DNA of 64,000 nucleotides from Lithodes maja (taxonomy: Eukaryota > Arthropoda > Malacostraca > Decapoda > Lithodidae). The stretch lies in the NCBI GenBank assembly GCA_037953745.1, contig JBAKBP010001617.1, positions 142,108-206,107 on the forward strand. Direction: 5' to 3'. The notes under the pieces were generated by a model, which worked only from the letters and a program-made list of their open reading frames with translations, was not told the DNA's origin and searched no databases. Position numbers and translations under genes: made by a program. Numbering within the stretch: position 1 is the first letter of the stretch; each line of letters starts with the position of its first letter. This document shows, piece after piece, positions 10,414 to 20,616 of this stretch.

Positions 10414-10421
10414 TATATATA
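10414..10421 (-). promoter_or_regulatory. TATA-like box in LTR 1
   Basis: TATATATA on the minus strand, about 117 bases downstream of a TGACGTCA (CRE/ATF-type) palindrome at 10538-10545. The same TATA is at 16517-16524 and 21983-21990. The palindrome is kept in LTR 3 (22107-22114) but changed to CGACGTCA in LTR 2. Its position would fit a U3 promoter; this is inference. Confidence 0.45.
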
Positions 10422-10838
10422 CTCGCACTAGCTCGAGCCGCGTGGGAAAAAGGCGGTTACAAGTAAATCTAGCCACTAACAGAGCTCCCAGCATGGTAAG
10501 GACCTCCCTCCACCAAACCCCGCGAGGCAGCCAGCCGTGACGTCATCGAGCGGGACAAAAAACACTGCGCGCCCCCTCTCACTCTGTTCTACTCCCTCTC
10601 TCTCTCCCAGATCCTATCATTACTAGTTAATGACAAAACATATACTTTACAATTAAATATATAAAGCCTTGACATGGGCGAAAACAAAGAGCCTTTCTGG
10701 ATTGCCCATGACACAAGCTTTCATATGAAATAAAGCACACTCTAATACATAAACTGTAGCCCCATCCACTGCCCTGGCGATCCTAGTGAGTCACTGTAGG
10801 ACAAGCCATGCGGTTCTAACGGAGTGGTCAACGTCACA

Positions 10839-11331
10839 CCCCCCCCAAGATTTTTCTCAGAGGCCCCAAGGCTCACAAAAATCTGATGGTTAGAACCCAT
10901 GCTATATCTCCACTTCCCATCACCCAGCGGCAGTAAAATATCTGGCACAGTTCTTCAACAAAACATATTTTTAAAATTATAACCCTCCCAACACAATAGG
11001 TTAAATTATAATTATGTAGTTATGCTCCTCAAGAGCGAGCTTCTCTAGCCCAGCCTTCTGAGAGGAGTGCAACTCAGAATTACTGCTATAACACACTGAA
11101 AAAATTCAACTATCAAAGAAAGTTTTTTATTTGATTTTTATGTTTATAATTTGTTTATTTCGGCTGTACTATAGGGGCAAGCCTAGTTTTTTCTTCTATA
11201 CCAAACGCTCAACTCCTGCTTTACGACCCAATACGCTGGGCTACAACCGCGAGCCAACAAGCACCAAGCGCAAAATACTATTCAAACTAAAGCAGGAGGC
11301 TACCCGTGTGTCAATCTACCCAGGATCATAA
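10839..11331 (-). other. Polypurine tract and 3' untranslated region, copy 1
   Basis: The minus strand next to the LTR is an 8-9 base G-run, the likely plus-strand primer (polypurine tract). The rest is untranslated and almost identical to 16942-17492. I see no env frame. Confidence 0.6.
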
Positions 11332-12519
11332 TTATACCCTTGAACGACCATCTGCAACCACGTTGTCACAACCGGCAATATGGCGTATGTCCAGGTTATA
11401 TACCAATAACCTTAGTGACCACCTGGTCAGCCTCATATTCCGATTGTGAAACTGGTCCAAGAACTTGAGAGGGTGATGATCTGGGTAAACTACAACGACC
11501 GGACCATAGGCTGGAACACAGACCTCGAAATGCCTCAGAGCAAGTACAACAGCCAGCAGCTCCTCCTCGACAACAGAGCAGCTCCCCTGGGCCGAATTGT
11601 ACTTCTCCGAGCAGAAACTAACAGGATGCTCCAGCCCATCATCGTCCTTTTCCACAAGGACGGCACAAGCCCCCACACCACTAGCCTCCGTTGCTAGTTG
11701 GGAAGGTAGGCTAAAGTCAGGGGCCCTGAGGATCGGGTGAGTGCACAACAGGTGTTTTACTTCTCTAAACACCTTCTCACACTCAGGCGCCCAATTGAAC
11801 TTCTTATCCTTCCAGTTATCCTCCACCTGAGCTTGACTGTCCCATTCTCCTTCTCCACCTTGACTGCTAAACGTCATCACAGGCACAGTGAGAGGCTCAG
11901 GGGGGTGCCTCTCATACTCCTTCATGGGATTAACATGACATAACTGATTGCGCTTCCGTCTGTCTGGAGTGGCTACCAAGTAAACCAGGTCCGATAGCTC
12001 CTCCACCACCCTATAAGGACCAGCGTACTTCGTGGATAAGGGGTGACCTACAAGGGGCAGTAGAATCAACACCTCCTGACCCACGTGAAACTCCCTGAGT
12101 TCAACCTTGAGGTCGTACCTGTCCTTCATGAGGGCCTGAGAGCTAGTTAAATTACGGCCAGCCAACTCCAGACTGCGCAACATCCGTTCTCGACTGTTGA
12201 GGACACACTTGAGCATAGAACAAGGTTTTTCTGCGCCCTCCCATACTTCTTCAACCATATGGAGAGGCCCTCTGACACGGTGTCCAAAGACGAGCTCATT
12301 AGGGCTGAATCCCAAACTTTCCCCAGGTACCTCCCGTGCAGCAAACAAAACAACATGAATCTCCTGCGGGCAACCATACCGGGAAAAATACACTAGCAAG
12401 CTTCGGACCACCGTCTTCGCCGACCCATTTCTCATAGGGTACGCGTCAGGGTACCTTGTTGCCACACCTCCCGACTGTGCAACACTGTCCTCCTTCAACT
12501 CGACAGCACCGGTACCACA
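11332..12519 (-). pseudogene. C-terminal part of the element ORF, copy 1 (integrase remnant and RNase H)
   Basis: Opens just after a nonsense codon (TAA at 12519-12521 where copy 2 has GAA, residue 598 of the full frame) and runs 388 codons from its first ATG. It has an integrase remnant joined to LFAAREVPGESLGFSPNELV, an integrase C-terminal domain, then RNase H with TEASGVGA, EEELLAVVLALRHFEV and YPDHHPLKFL. The end ADGRSRV is longer than in copy 2, whose frame stops about 34 codons earlier. Confidence 0.85.
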
Positions 12520-13757
12520 TTAAAAAACCTCCAGGTCTTCCAATTGCAACTTACGAATGTCCGAAGGAGTAAGCCTATCCAAGTGTTTGCGAAACAACTC
12601 ATGCCCCCCTCCTACATTAAGTTTGGCCTCCCGTTGCTCTCTCTCTGCATACCGTTGCTGTCTCATCGTCTTTTTAAGCCCATCCACTGCCCCTTCAGGA
12701 ACAGTTACTGGGTCTTCTTCAGACTCGATATTTGGTCCTAATACTGAGTCCCCGAGAATGTCCGCTGATACTAAACTCTCAACCGCATCAACTTTCAACC
12801 CCTTCTCGGTACCCTTCCTCCGCTGATCTAAAGATTGTTGACCAGAATGTGACTCCCTGGATGCAGAATCTCCGGTGACAACACACGCCATAGGCTGCAC
12901 CGGACACTTCTCAACCCACTCCTGCTCCTCCCTACTCACGTCGGCCAGCTTCTCGGCAACGACCAAGGGTGGAGCCTCAGAAGTAGGTCCCGCAAAGTCG
13001 TTGCCGAGAAGGAGGTCGACGCCCCCAACAGGCAACTTCTCCACAATTCCTACATCCAGGTCCCGAGTCACACCATCAACTTCCACCTTCATTCTTACAA
13101 GCGGGTATGACCTTGTCGCATTAACTCCCTGAACCACAATCACCCGCGCCGTATTGACAGGTTTACCAGTGAAATTTCTCAACAGTGTTTGCGATGCCCC
13201 AGTGTCACGCAAAATTCTCACCTCATGTCTTCTACCCCCCCACTCCACACAACCGAGTCCCCTGTGGTCACTAAAGGCATCACGGACAGGGAATAAGCCT
13301 TCCGGATCCTTCTGCACTGGCAGTGTATTTACCTCGGAAGAAATGCCTCTAACAAACTCCGATGTCCTCTTGAACACTCCAATGCCGTGAGCAAAAGACA
13401 CGGCTGCCGGAGGAGGTCGACTAGGGCACTCATTTGCCTTATGACCCTCCTGGTGGCAACTAAAACACATAAATTTCGGTTTCGGCTTATACTGTGATGT
13501 AAAAGGCCCCTGACTTTTCACATACGGTGTGGTGTAAGGTTTGGATTCAGTTTTAGTTTCATGGCTCTTCTGTTTAAATGTGTCATTGTTCCGGGGAGGG
13601 GGAGGATAACGGTCCTTAGCACTTACATCGTACTTCTGTGAGGACCCGCAACCCCGAATCAACGACAGCCGTCGATCAGCCATTTCTGCTGCTTCGACTA
13701 GAGTTCTTGGGTTTTTCTCCTTCAAGTTCAAAGTTAGATCACCGCCCGTACTCTTAA
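12520..13757 (-). pseudogene. Middle part of the element ORF, copy 1 (zinc knuckle and protease)
   Basis: 403 codons from the first ATG after the TTAA insertion to the nonsense codon at 12520. It contains the zinc knuckle CFSCHQEGHKANEC and the protease active site DTGA with the downstream GVDLLLGNDF strand. Both are intact and match copy 2 nearly residue for residue. Confidence 0.85.
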
Positions 13758-14389
13758 CCCGGGAGCTGTGGGGAGACTCTTAAGAGTTCCCCCGGCGGAC
13801 TGCGGGAAGACTCTCCTGAGTAAGTAAAATTAAAAATCAACTTTTGACATCGAAAAAAAAAAATATATATATTTTTATTTTTTTATTTTTTTATTTTTGT
13901 TTGGCCCCTGGGCCATGAAAAATCTCAGTCCTCTACCTCCCCTCCTTCCCCACTTTCCTCCTATCCCTCAGTTATCACCTATTTTCCCTATTATTCCCTT
14001 ATTCTGAGGTATATTTTCGTGCTAACATTAGCGAGTTGCAAGCAGGGTGTTGTCATCACTGATGGCAATCGAGTGCAAGAGAGAGAGAGAGAGTATCGAT
14101 CGACTGTGTCGCAGTGGCCTTGGGGAAAATTGGCGGGAAGGTAGCTTGCCTCACCCATACATTATACAACTCGCGGGCTATATCTCCGATTTTGACCATC
14201 CAAACGCTGTTTTCACTCGTTTTATTGTTGTTTCAGGTTAATACCTTTATAATCAACCCATAATAGGCGCATATGGATAATTATTAATGCTATTAATGGT
14301 ACAATGAATATTTTAGTGACGGAAACACCTCAAATACGTCAGCACAGGGGGAGGTTTTCAATTACCCCCGTGCGCACTTCAGAGGTTAA
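13754..14389. mobile_element. 630-bp TTAA element, copy 2 (inverted)
   Basis: TTAA at 13754-13757 and 14386-14389. Interior starts CCCGGGAGCTGTGGGG and ends TGCGCACTTCAGAGG, which is copy 1 (9221-9857) in the opposite orientation with a few differences, including the outermost bases. In copy 2 of the host element (around 19850-19853) the gag frame continues through one TTAA, giving the empty site. The insertion breaks gag between the codons for residues 187 and 188. Confidence 0.93.
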
Positions 14390-14945
14390 AGAACTGCTCC
14401 AACATCATTAACTGCTTAATTTCATCAAATGTTGTGACCTTCTCAGATCGGAGCCAGTTTCCCATAGCATCAGAAAAGTCCCGGGCGTGTTCCAAAAAGG
14501 TGCTATCTCTTCCCTTAGTTACACCCCGGAACTTCAAACGGTACGTTTCTGGTTGCAATTCGTAAGCCCTCAGGACAGCCTCCTTGAGATCCTCATACAC
14601 AATACATGACTCCAAAGGTAACGCATCGTAGGCTTTAAGACCCTTGCCTCTTATTCTAGAGGATACAAGTGCTGCCCATTTATTCTCTGGCCACTGGTGT
14701 TCCTGGCACTTCTTCTCAAAGCGTGCGAAAAATTCTGTTACCCCACTCTCATCAAACACCGGAACCAGTTTCCATAAGTGCGAGACAGACTGATCAGGAA
14801 CACGGTTACTGTTTAAAATTACCGGTGGTCCCCCCAGGGGCAACCCTCCCTGATTAACCATTTCACCATACTGCTGTTCCTCAGTTTCGACATGACGTAC
14901 TGTGTCTCCATTCTCCTCTGATCCGGTATAAGACATGATGCTCAC
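14379..14945 (-). pseudogene. N-terminal Gag of copy 1
   Basis: 188-codon frame truncated by the TTAA element. Its first 187 residues match residues 1-187 of the 971-codon frame of copy 2, including the helical Gag core from about residue 60 on. The start ATG is the same as in copy 2. Confidence 0.85.
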
Positions 14946-15153
14946 AAAAATTTCTCACCACAATATTCAGAAAAGAAGCACCCCAAACTCTTATACCTCA
15001 ATATACACACAAAAATTCTCGGAAATACTCAAGGGCTATATTATGTCGCAATTTTTTTTTATTCTTGCTGATCCCCGCAAAATATTCTCCAAAACAACAA
15101 ATGTTCCCTGCTAATAAATGTAGGTTCACCAAATCCTAGGTAAGGTCGCCATT
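14946..15153 (-). other. Leader and primer site, copy 1
   Basis: On the minus strand the base run right after LTR 2 includes TGGCGACCTTACC. TGGCGACC complements a tRNA ending GGTCGCCA, as in the primer sites of Drosophila 412/mdg1-type elements that use tRNA-Arg; the tRNA identity here is inference. The rest is leader with no frame. The same arrangement occurs at 20409-20616. Confidence 0.65.
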
Positions 15154-16941
15154 TGTTACGACTGGGGTTCAAATATATCAGGGCTCTTATTCGTTGGACT
15201 AGTAATGGCATAAATGTTACAACGGAAAGCGCTAGCTCCAACCTCTGAAGTATATTCCCAGTGAACAAAGAACACAAATACTCTCCAGAGTTCTATATGC
15301 AATAATAGGCTATCAAACTCTCAATAAATGTGCTTCTACTCTAGGCTTAATCTTATGTGAAAACAGCCTATTACTACCTAAAACCGAAGGTGCTTGGTTA
15401 TGGTATGCAAAGTAAGGTGGTAAGAGAAGTTACAGCTTACGTTACTTTAATCAATAAATGTCAGGCACTCCTGCATGAAAGAAAGTGCACAAAAGTCCTT
15501 CAACACTAACAAGGAATCTTCTTTAAATGTTAGATGTTATAAAGATGCTCGTATCGGAAATGGAACCCAAAAAGGCAGGCAGTGGAACAATGCTCGTGCA
15601 GGCTATGCACACAAAAAGGCAGAATATATAATGCCGTCGGAGCCAAGAATATCCTAAACACTACAACACTAATAATAATCGCCACAATGCAGTATTCCTA
15701 TCAACAAAAAGAGCCTAAGTCATTTGTGTCTCAATACATCAAACTAGGCTGCGAAATGCTTGTGTAATCATAAATGGATATGCATAAAAAGAGTAATTAG
15801 GTTAATATACTTAATGTCTACTATGATTGATAAAGTCTAGCTAGAGTCAATGATACGAGATACTGGTGCGCATGGCATGCTGCATAGCCTAGTGCAAATC
15901 TCAAGTCTGTGCGTCAAATATTACGTTATAATGAAAGGTAGCTCTCTTGAGAAACCTTAATACCGAAGTATTAAGCGTTCTCCTGGCGTACCTCAAAGAC
16001 AAACAATCGAGACTAGAACAGTGCAGAATGGTATAGGCAAAAAGCCCTCATTCGTGCATGCTCTACTCTCAATGGCACACAGACTAGAATTTACTCAATC
16101 AACTCCAGTTCTCAGGTATGTCGTGCCGCTTTTAACTAAAGCCAGCACTCATAGGAAACAATACCTATTATATCAGACTCCCAGTCTAGCATTATCTAAT
16201 CCAGCAGAACACTAATAATTATAGGAAGCGGCAATATGAAAGCCAACCAATGCTTCGTGATCCACTTATCTTAACAACTAACATACACAGGTTATATCAG
16301 ACCTTAACACACAATACAACTGGCCAGCATGAAGCTGATTTTGAAGAGTTAACCAGAGGGGGTATAATATTAATAAAAGGTGGTGAAAGATATGGAAAAT
16401 GAGAGAGATAGGCAGAGGAAAAGATTCTCAGGTGCGGAGCGGGGATAGATAGCAAGGGACAAAAAGATGGGTGTGTTCTAGAAACCAGATCTGAGGGAGA
16501 GAGTGGCGAGGAACTGTATATATACTCGCACTAGCTCGAGCCGCGTGGGAAAAAGGCGGTTACAAGTAAATCTAGCCACTAACAGAGCTCGCAGCATGGT
16601 AAGGACCTCCTTCCACCAACCCCCGCGAGGCAGCCAGCCGCGACGTCATCGAGCGGGACAAAAAACACTGCGCGCCCCCTCTCACTCTGTTCTACTCCCT
16701 CTCTCTCTCCCAGATCCTATCATTACTAGTTAATGACAAAACATATACTTTACAATTAAATATATAAAGCCTTGACATGGGCGAAAACAAAGAGCCTTTC
16801 TGGACTGCCCATGACACGAGCTTTCATATGAAATAAAGCACACTCTAATACATAAACTGTAGCCCCATCCACTGCCCTGGCGATCCTAGTGAGTCACTGG
16901 AGGACAAGCCATGCGGTTCTAACGGAGTGGTCAACGTCACA
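15154..16941 (-). repeat. LTR 2 of the array (shared middle LTR)
   Basis: 1788 bp, TGTTACGACTGG to GTCACA. It serves as 5' LTR for copy 1 and 3' LTR for copy 2. It is not flanked by the CTAT duplication, which is expected for a middle LTR produced by recombination. It has an uninterrupted TTAA at the site where LTR 1 carries an insertion. Confidence 0.95.
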
Positions 16942-17492
16942 CCCCCCCCAAGATTTTTCTCAGAGGCCCCAAGGCTCACAAAAATCTGATGGTTAGAACC
17001 CATGCTATATCTCCACTTCCCATCACCCAGCGGCAGTAAAATATCTGGCACAGTTCTTCAACAAAACATATTTTTAAAATTATAACCCTCCCAACACAAT
17101 AGGTTAAATTATATGTAGTTATGCTCCTCAAGAGCGAGCTTCTCTAGCCCAGCCTTCTGAGAGGAGTGCAACTCAGAATTACTGCTATAACACACTGAAA
17201 AAATTCAACTATCAAAGAAAGTTTTTTATTTGATTTTTATGTTTATAATTTGTTTATTTCGGCTGCACTATAGGGGCAAGCCTATTTTTTTCTTCTATAC
17301 CAAACGCTCAACTCCTGCTTTACGACCCAATACGCTGGGCTACAACCGCGAGCCAACAAGCACCAAGCGCAAAATACTATTCAAACTAAAGCAGGAGGCT
17401 ACCCGTGTGTCAATCTACCCAGGATCATATACCCTTGAACGACCATCTGCAACCACGTTGTCACAACCGGCAATATGGCGTATGTCCAGGTT
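16942..17492 (-). other. Polypurine tract and 3' untranslated region, copy 2
   Basis: The minus strand ends in a run of G directly at the LTR edge (16942-16949). The remainder matches 10839-11331, with small indels near 11010 and 17113. Confidence 0.6.
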
Positions 17493-20408
17493 CTATACCA
17501 ATAACCTTAGTGACCACCTGGTCAGCCTCATATTCCGATTGTGAAACTGGTCCAAGAACTTGAGAGGGTGATGATCTGGGTAAACTACAACGACCGGACC
17601 ATAGGCTGGAACACAGACCTCGAAATGCCTCAGAGCAAGTACAACCGCCAGCAGCTCCTCCTCGACAACAGAGCAGCTCCCCTGGGCCGAATTGTACTTC
17701 TCCGAGCAGAAACTAACAGGATGCTCCAGCCCATCATCGTCCTTTTCCACAAGGACGGCACCAGCCCCCACACCACTAGCCTCCGTTGCTAGTTGGGAAG
17801 GTAGGCTAAAGTCAGGGGCCCTGAGGATCGGGTGAGTGCACAACAGGTGTTTTACTTCTCTAAACACCTTTTCACACTCAGGCGCCCAATTGAACTTCTT
17901 ATCCTTCCAGTTATCCTCCACCTGAGCTTGACTGTCCCATTCTCCTTCTCCACCTTGACTGCTAAACGTCATCACAGGCACAGTGAGAGGCTCAGGGGGG
18001 TGCCTCCCATACTCCTTCATGGGATTAACATGACATAACTGATTGCGCTTCCGTCTGTCTGGAGTAGCTACCAAGTAAACCAGGTCCGATAGCTCCTCCA
18101 CCACCCTATAAGGACCAGCGTACTTCGCGGATAAGGGGTGACCTACAAGGGGCAGTAGAATCAACACCTCCTGACCCACGTGAAACTCCCTGAGTTCAAC
18201 CTTGAGGTCGTACCTGTCCTTCATGAGGGCCTGAGAGCTAGTCAAATTACGGCCAGCCAACTCCAGACTGCGCATCATCCGTTCTCGACTGTTGAGGACA
18301 CACTTGAGCATAGAACAAGGTTTTTCTGCGCCCTCCCATACTTCTTCAACCATATGGAGAGGCCCTCTGACACGGTGTCCAAAGACGAGCTCATTAGGGC
18401 TGAATCCCAAACTTTCCCCAGGTACCTCCCGTGCAGCAAACAAAACAACATGAATCTCCTGCGGGCAACCATACCGGGAAAAATACACTAGCAAGCTTCG
18501 GACCACCGTCTTCGCCGACCCATTTCTCATAGGGTACGCGTCAGGGTACCTTGTTGCCACACCTCCCGACTGTGCAACACTGTCCTCCTTCAACTCGACA
18601 GCACCGGTACCACATTCAAAAACCTCCAGGTCTTCCAATTGCAACTTACGAATGTCCGAAGGAGTAAGCCTATCCAAGTGTTTACGAAACAACTCATGCC
18701 CCCCTCCTACATTAAGTTTGGCCTCCCGTTGCTCTCTCTCTGCATACCGTTGCTGTCTCATCGTCTTTTTAAGCCCATCCACTGCCCCTTCAGGAACAGT
18801 TACTGGGTCTTCTTCAGACTCGATATTTGGTCCTAATACTGAGTCCCCGAGAATGTCCGCTGATACTAAACTCTCAACCGCATCAACTTTCAACCCCTTC
18901 TCGGTACCCTTCCTCCGCTGATCTAAAGATTGTTGACCAGAATGTGACTCCCTGGATGCAGAATCTCCGGTGACAACACACGCCATAGGCTGCACCGGAC
19001 ACTTCTCAACCCACTCCTGCTCCTCCCTACTCACGTCGGCCAGCTTCTCGGCAACGACCAAGGGTGGAGCCTCAGAAGTAGGTCCCGCAAAGTCGTTGCC
19101 GAGAAGGAGGTCGACGCCCCCAACAGGCAACTTCTCCACAATTCCTACATCCAGGTCCCGAGTCACACCATCAACTTCCACCTTCATTCTTACAAGCGGA
19201 TATGACCTTGTCGCATTAACTCCCTGAACCACAATCACCCGCGCCGTATTGACAGGTTTACCAGTGAAATTTCTCAACAGTGTTTGCGATGCCCCAGTGT
19301 CACGCAAAATTCTCACCTCATGTCTTCTACCCCCCCACTCCACACAACCGAGTCCCCTGTGGTCACTAAAGGCATCACGGACAGGGAATAAGCCTTCCGG
19401 ATCCTTCTGCACTGGCAGTGTATTTACCTCGGAAGAAATGCCTCTAACAAACTCCGATGTCCTCTTGAACACTCCAATGCCGTGAGCAAAAGACACGGCT
19501 GCCGGAGGAGGTCGACTAGGGCACTCATTTGCCTTATGACCCTCCTGGTGGCAACTAAAACACATAAATTTCGGTTTCGGCTTATACTGTGATGTAAAAG
19601 GCCCCTGACTTTTCACATACGGTGTGGTGTAAGGTTTGGATTCAGTTTTAGTTTCATGGCTCTTCTGTTTAAATGTGTCATTGTTCCGGGGAGGGGGAGG
19701 ATAACGGTCCTTAGCACTTACATCGTACTTCTGTGAGGACCCGCAACCCCGAATCAACGACAGCCGTCGATCAGCTATTTCTGCTGCTTCGCCTAGAGTT
19801 CTTGGGTTTTTCTCCTTCAAGTTCAAAGTTAGATCACCGCCCGTACTCTTAAAGAACTGCTCCAACATCATTAACTGCTTAATTTCATCAAATGTTGTGA
19901 CCTTCTCAGATCGGAGCCAGTTTCCCATAGCATCGGAAAAGTCCCGGGCGTGTTCCAAAAAGGTGCTATCTCTTCCCTTAGTTACACCCCGGAACTTCAA
20001 ACGGTACGTTTCTGGTTGCAATTCGTAAGCCCTCAGGACAGCCTCCTTGAGATCCTCATACACAATACATGACTCCAAAGGTAACGCATCGTAGGCTTTA
20101 AGACCCTTGCCTCTTATTCTAGAGGATACAAGTGCTGCCCATTTATTCTCTGGCCACTGGTGTTCCTGGCACTTCTTCTCAAAGCGTGCGAAAAATTCTG
20201 TTACCCCACTCTCATCAAACACCGGAACCAGTTTCCATAAGTGCGAGACAGACTGATCAGGAACACGGTTACTGTTTAAAATTACCGGTGGTCCCCCCAG
20301 GGGCAACCCACCCTGATTAACCATTTCACCATACTGCTGTTCCTCAGTTTCGACATGACGTACTGTGTCTCCATTCTCCTCTGATCCGGTATAAGACATG
20401 ATGCTCAC
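17493..20408 (-). CDS. 971-codon Gag-protease-integrase remnant-RNase H fusion ORF
   Basis: A single open frame. Gag core at residues 60-190; zinc knuckle CFSCHQEGHKANEC at 283-296; retropepsin DTGA at 370-373 with GVDLLLGNDF near 431-440; integrase remnant from about 620, where ATRYPDAYPMRN and VYFSRYGCPQ join directly to VLFAAREVPGESLGFS; integrase C-terminal domain about 690-790; RNase H about 815-971. The integrase catalytic aspartates and glutamate and the entire RT are missing, and RNase H comes after integrase. Integrase upstream of RT/RNase H is the order of Gmr1-like Ty3/Gypsy elements, so this is probably a deletion derivative of one. RNase H motif 1 reads TEASG where TDASG is usual. 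A TAG cuts the last about 34 residues relative to copy 1. Gag and protease look intact. Confidence 0.88.
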   Translation of the reverse strand: MSIMSYTGSEENGDTVRHVETEEQQYGEMVNQGGLPLGGPPVILNSNRVPDQSVSHLWKLVPVFDESGVTEFFARFEKKCQEHQWPENKWAALVSSRIRGKGLKAYDALPLESCIVYEDLKEAVLRAYELQPETYRLKFRGVTKGRDSTFLEHARDFSDAMGNWLRSEKVTTFDEIKQLMMLEQFFKSTGGDLTLNLKEKNPRTLGEAAEIADRRLSLIRGCGSSQKYDVSAKDRYPPPPRNNDTFKQKSHETKTESKPYTTPYVKSQGPFTSQYKPKPKFMCFSCHQEGHKANECPSRPPPAAVSFAHGIGVFKRTSEFVRGISSEVNTLPVQKDPEGLFPVRDAFSDHRGLGCVEWGGRRHEVRILRDTGASQTLLRNFTGKPVNTARVIVVQGVNATRSYPLVRMKVEVDGVTRDLDVGIVEKLPVGGVDLLLGNDFAGPTSEAPPLVVAEKLADVSREEQEWVEKCPVQPMACVVTGDSASRESHSGQQSLDQRRKGTEKGLKVDAVESLVSADILGDSVLGPNIESEEDPVTVPEGAVDGLKKTMRQQRYAEREQREAKLNVGGGHELFRKHLDRLTPSDIRKLQLEDLEVFECGTGAVELKEDSVAQSGGVATRYPDAYPMRNGSAKTVVRSLLVYFSRYGCPQEIHVVLFAAREVPGESLGFSPNELVFGHRVRGPLHMVEEVWEGAEKPCSMLKCVLNSRERMMRSLELAGRNLTSSQALMKDRYDLKVELREFHVGQEVLILLPLVGHPLSAKYAGPYRVVEELSDLVYLVATPDRRKRNQLCHVNPMKEYGRHPPEPLTVPVMTFSSQGGEGEWDSQAQVEDNWKDKKFNWAPECEKVFREVKHLLCTHPILRAPDFSLPSQLATEASGVGAGAVLVEKDDDGLEHPVSFCSEKYNSAQGSCSVVEEELLAVVLALRHFEVCVPAYGPVVVVYPDHHPLKFLDQFHNRNMRLTRWSLRLLV

Positions 20409-20616
20409 AAAAATTTCTCACCACAATATTCAGAAAAGAAGCACCCCAAACTCTTATACCTCAATATACACACAAACATTCTCGGAAATACTCAAGGGCT
20501 ATATTATGTCGCAATTTTTTTTTATTCTTGCTGATCCCCGCAAAATATTCTCCAAAACAACAAATGTTCCCTGCTAATAAATGTAGGTTCACCAAATCCT
20601 AGGTAAGGTCGCCATT

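Larger units (their letters stand above)
8415..10838 (-). repeat. LTR 1 of the array (carries an insertion)
   Basis: Starts TGTTACGACTGG, ends GTCACA. Its 2424 bp reflect a basic LTR of about 1.79 kb plus the TTAA element at 9221-9857. On the minus strand it has a TATA-like TATATATA (10414-10421) and upstream a TGACGTCA palindrome (10538-10545). Short plus-strand frames repeated in all three LTRs are not genes. Confidence 0.93.

Noticed and set aside
12544..13390. Plus-strand frames of 65-89 codons repeated at 18639-19485
   Set aside because: They are the antisense of the gag-protease frame, shared only because the element is duplicated.
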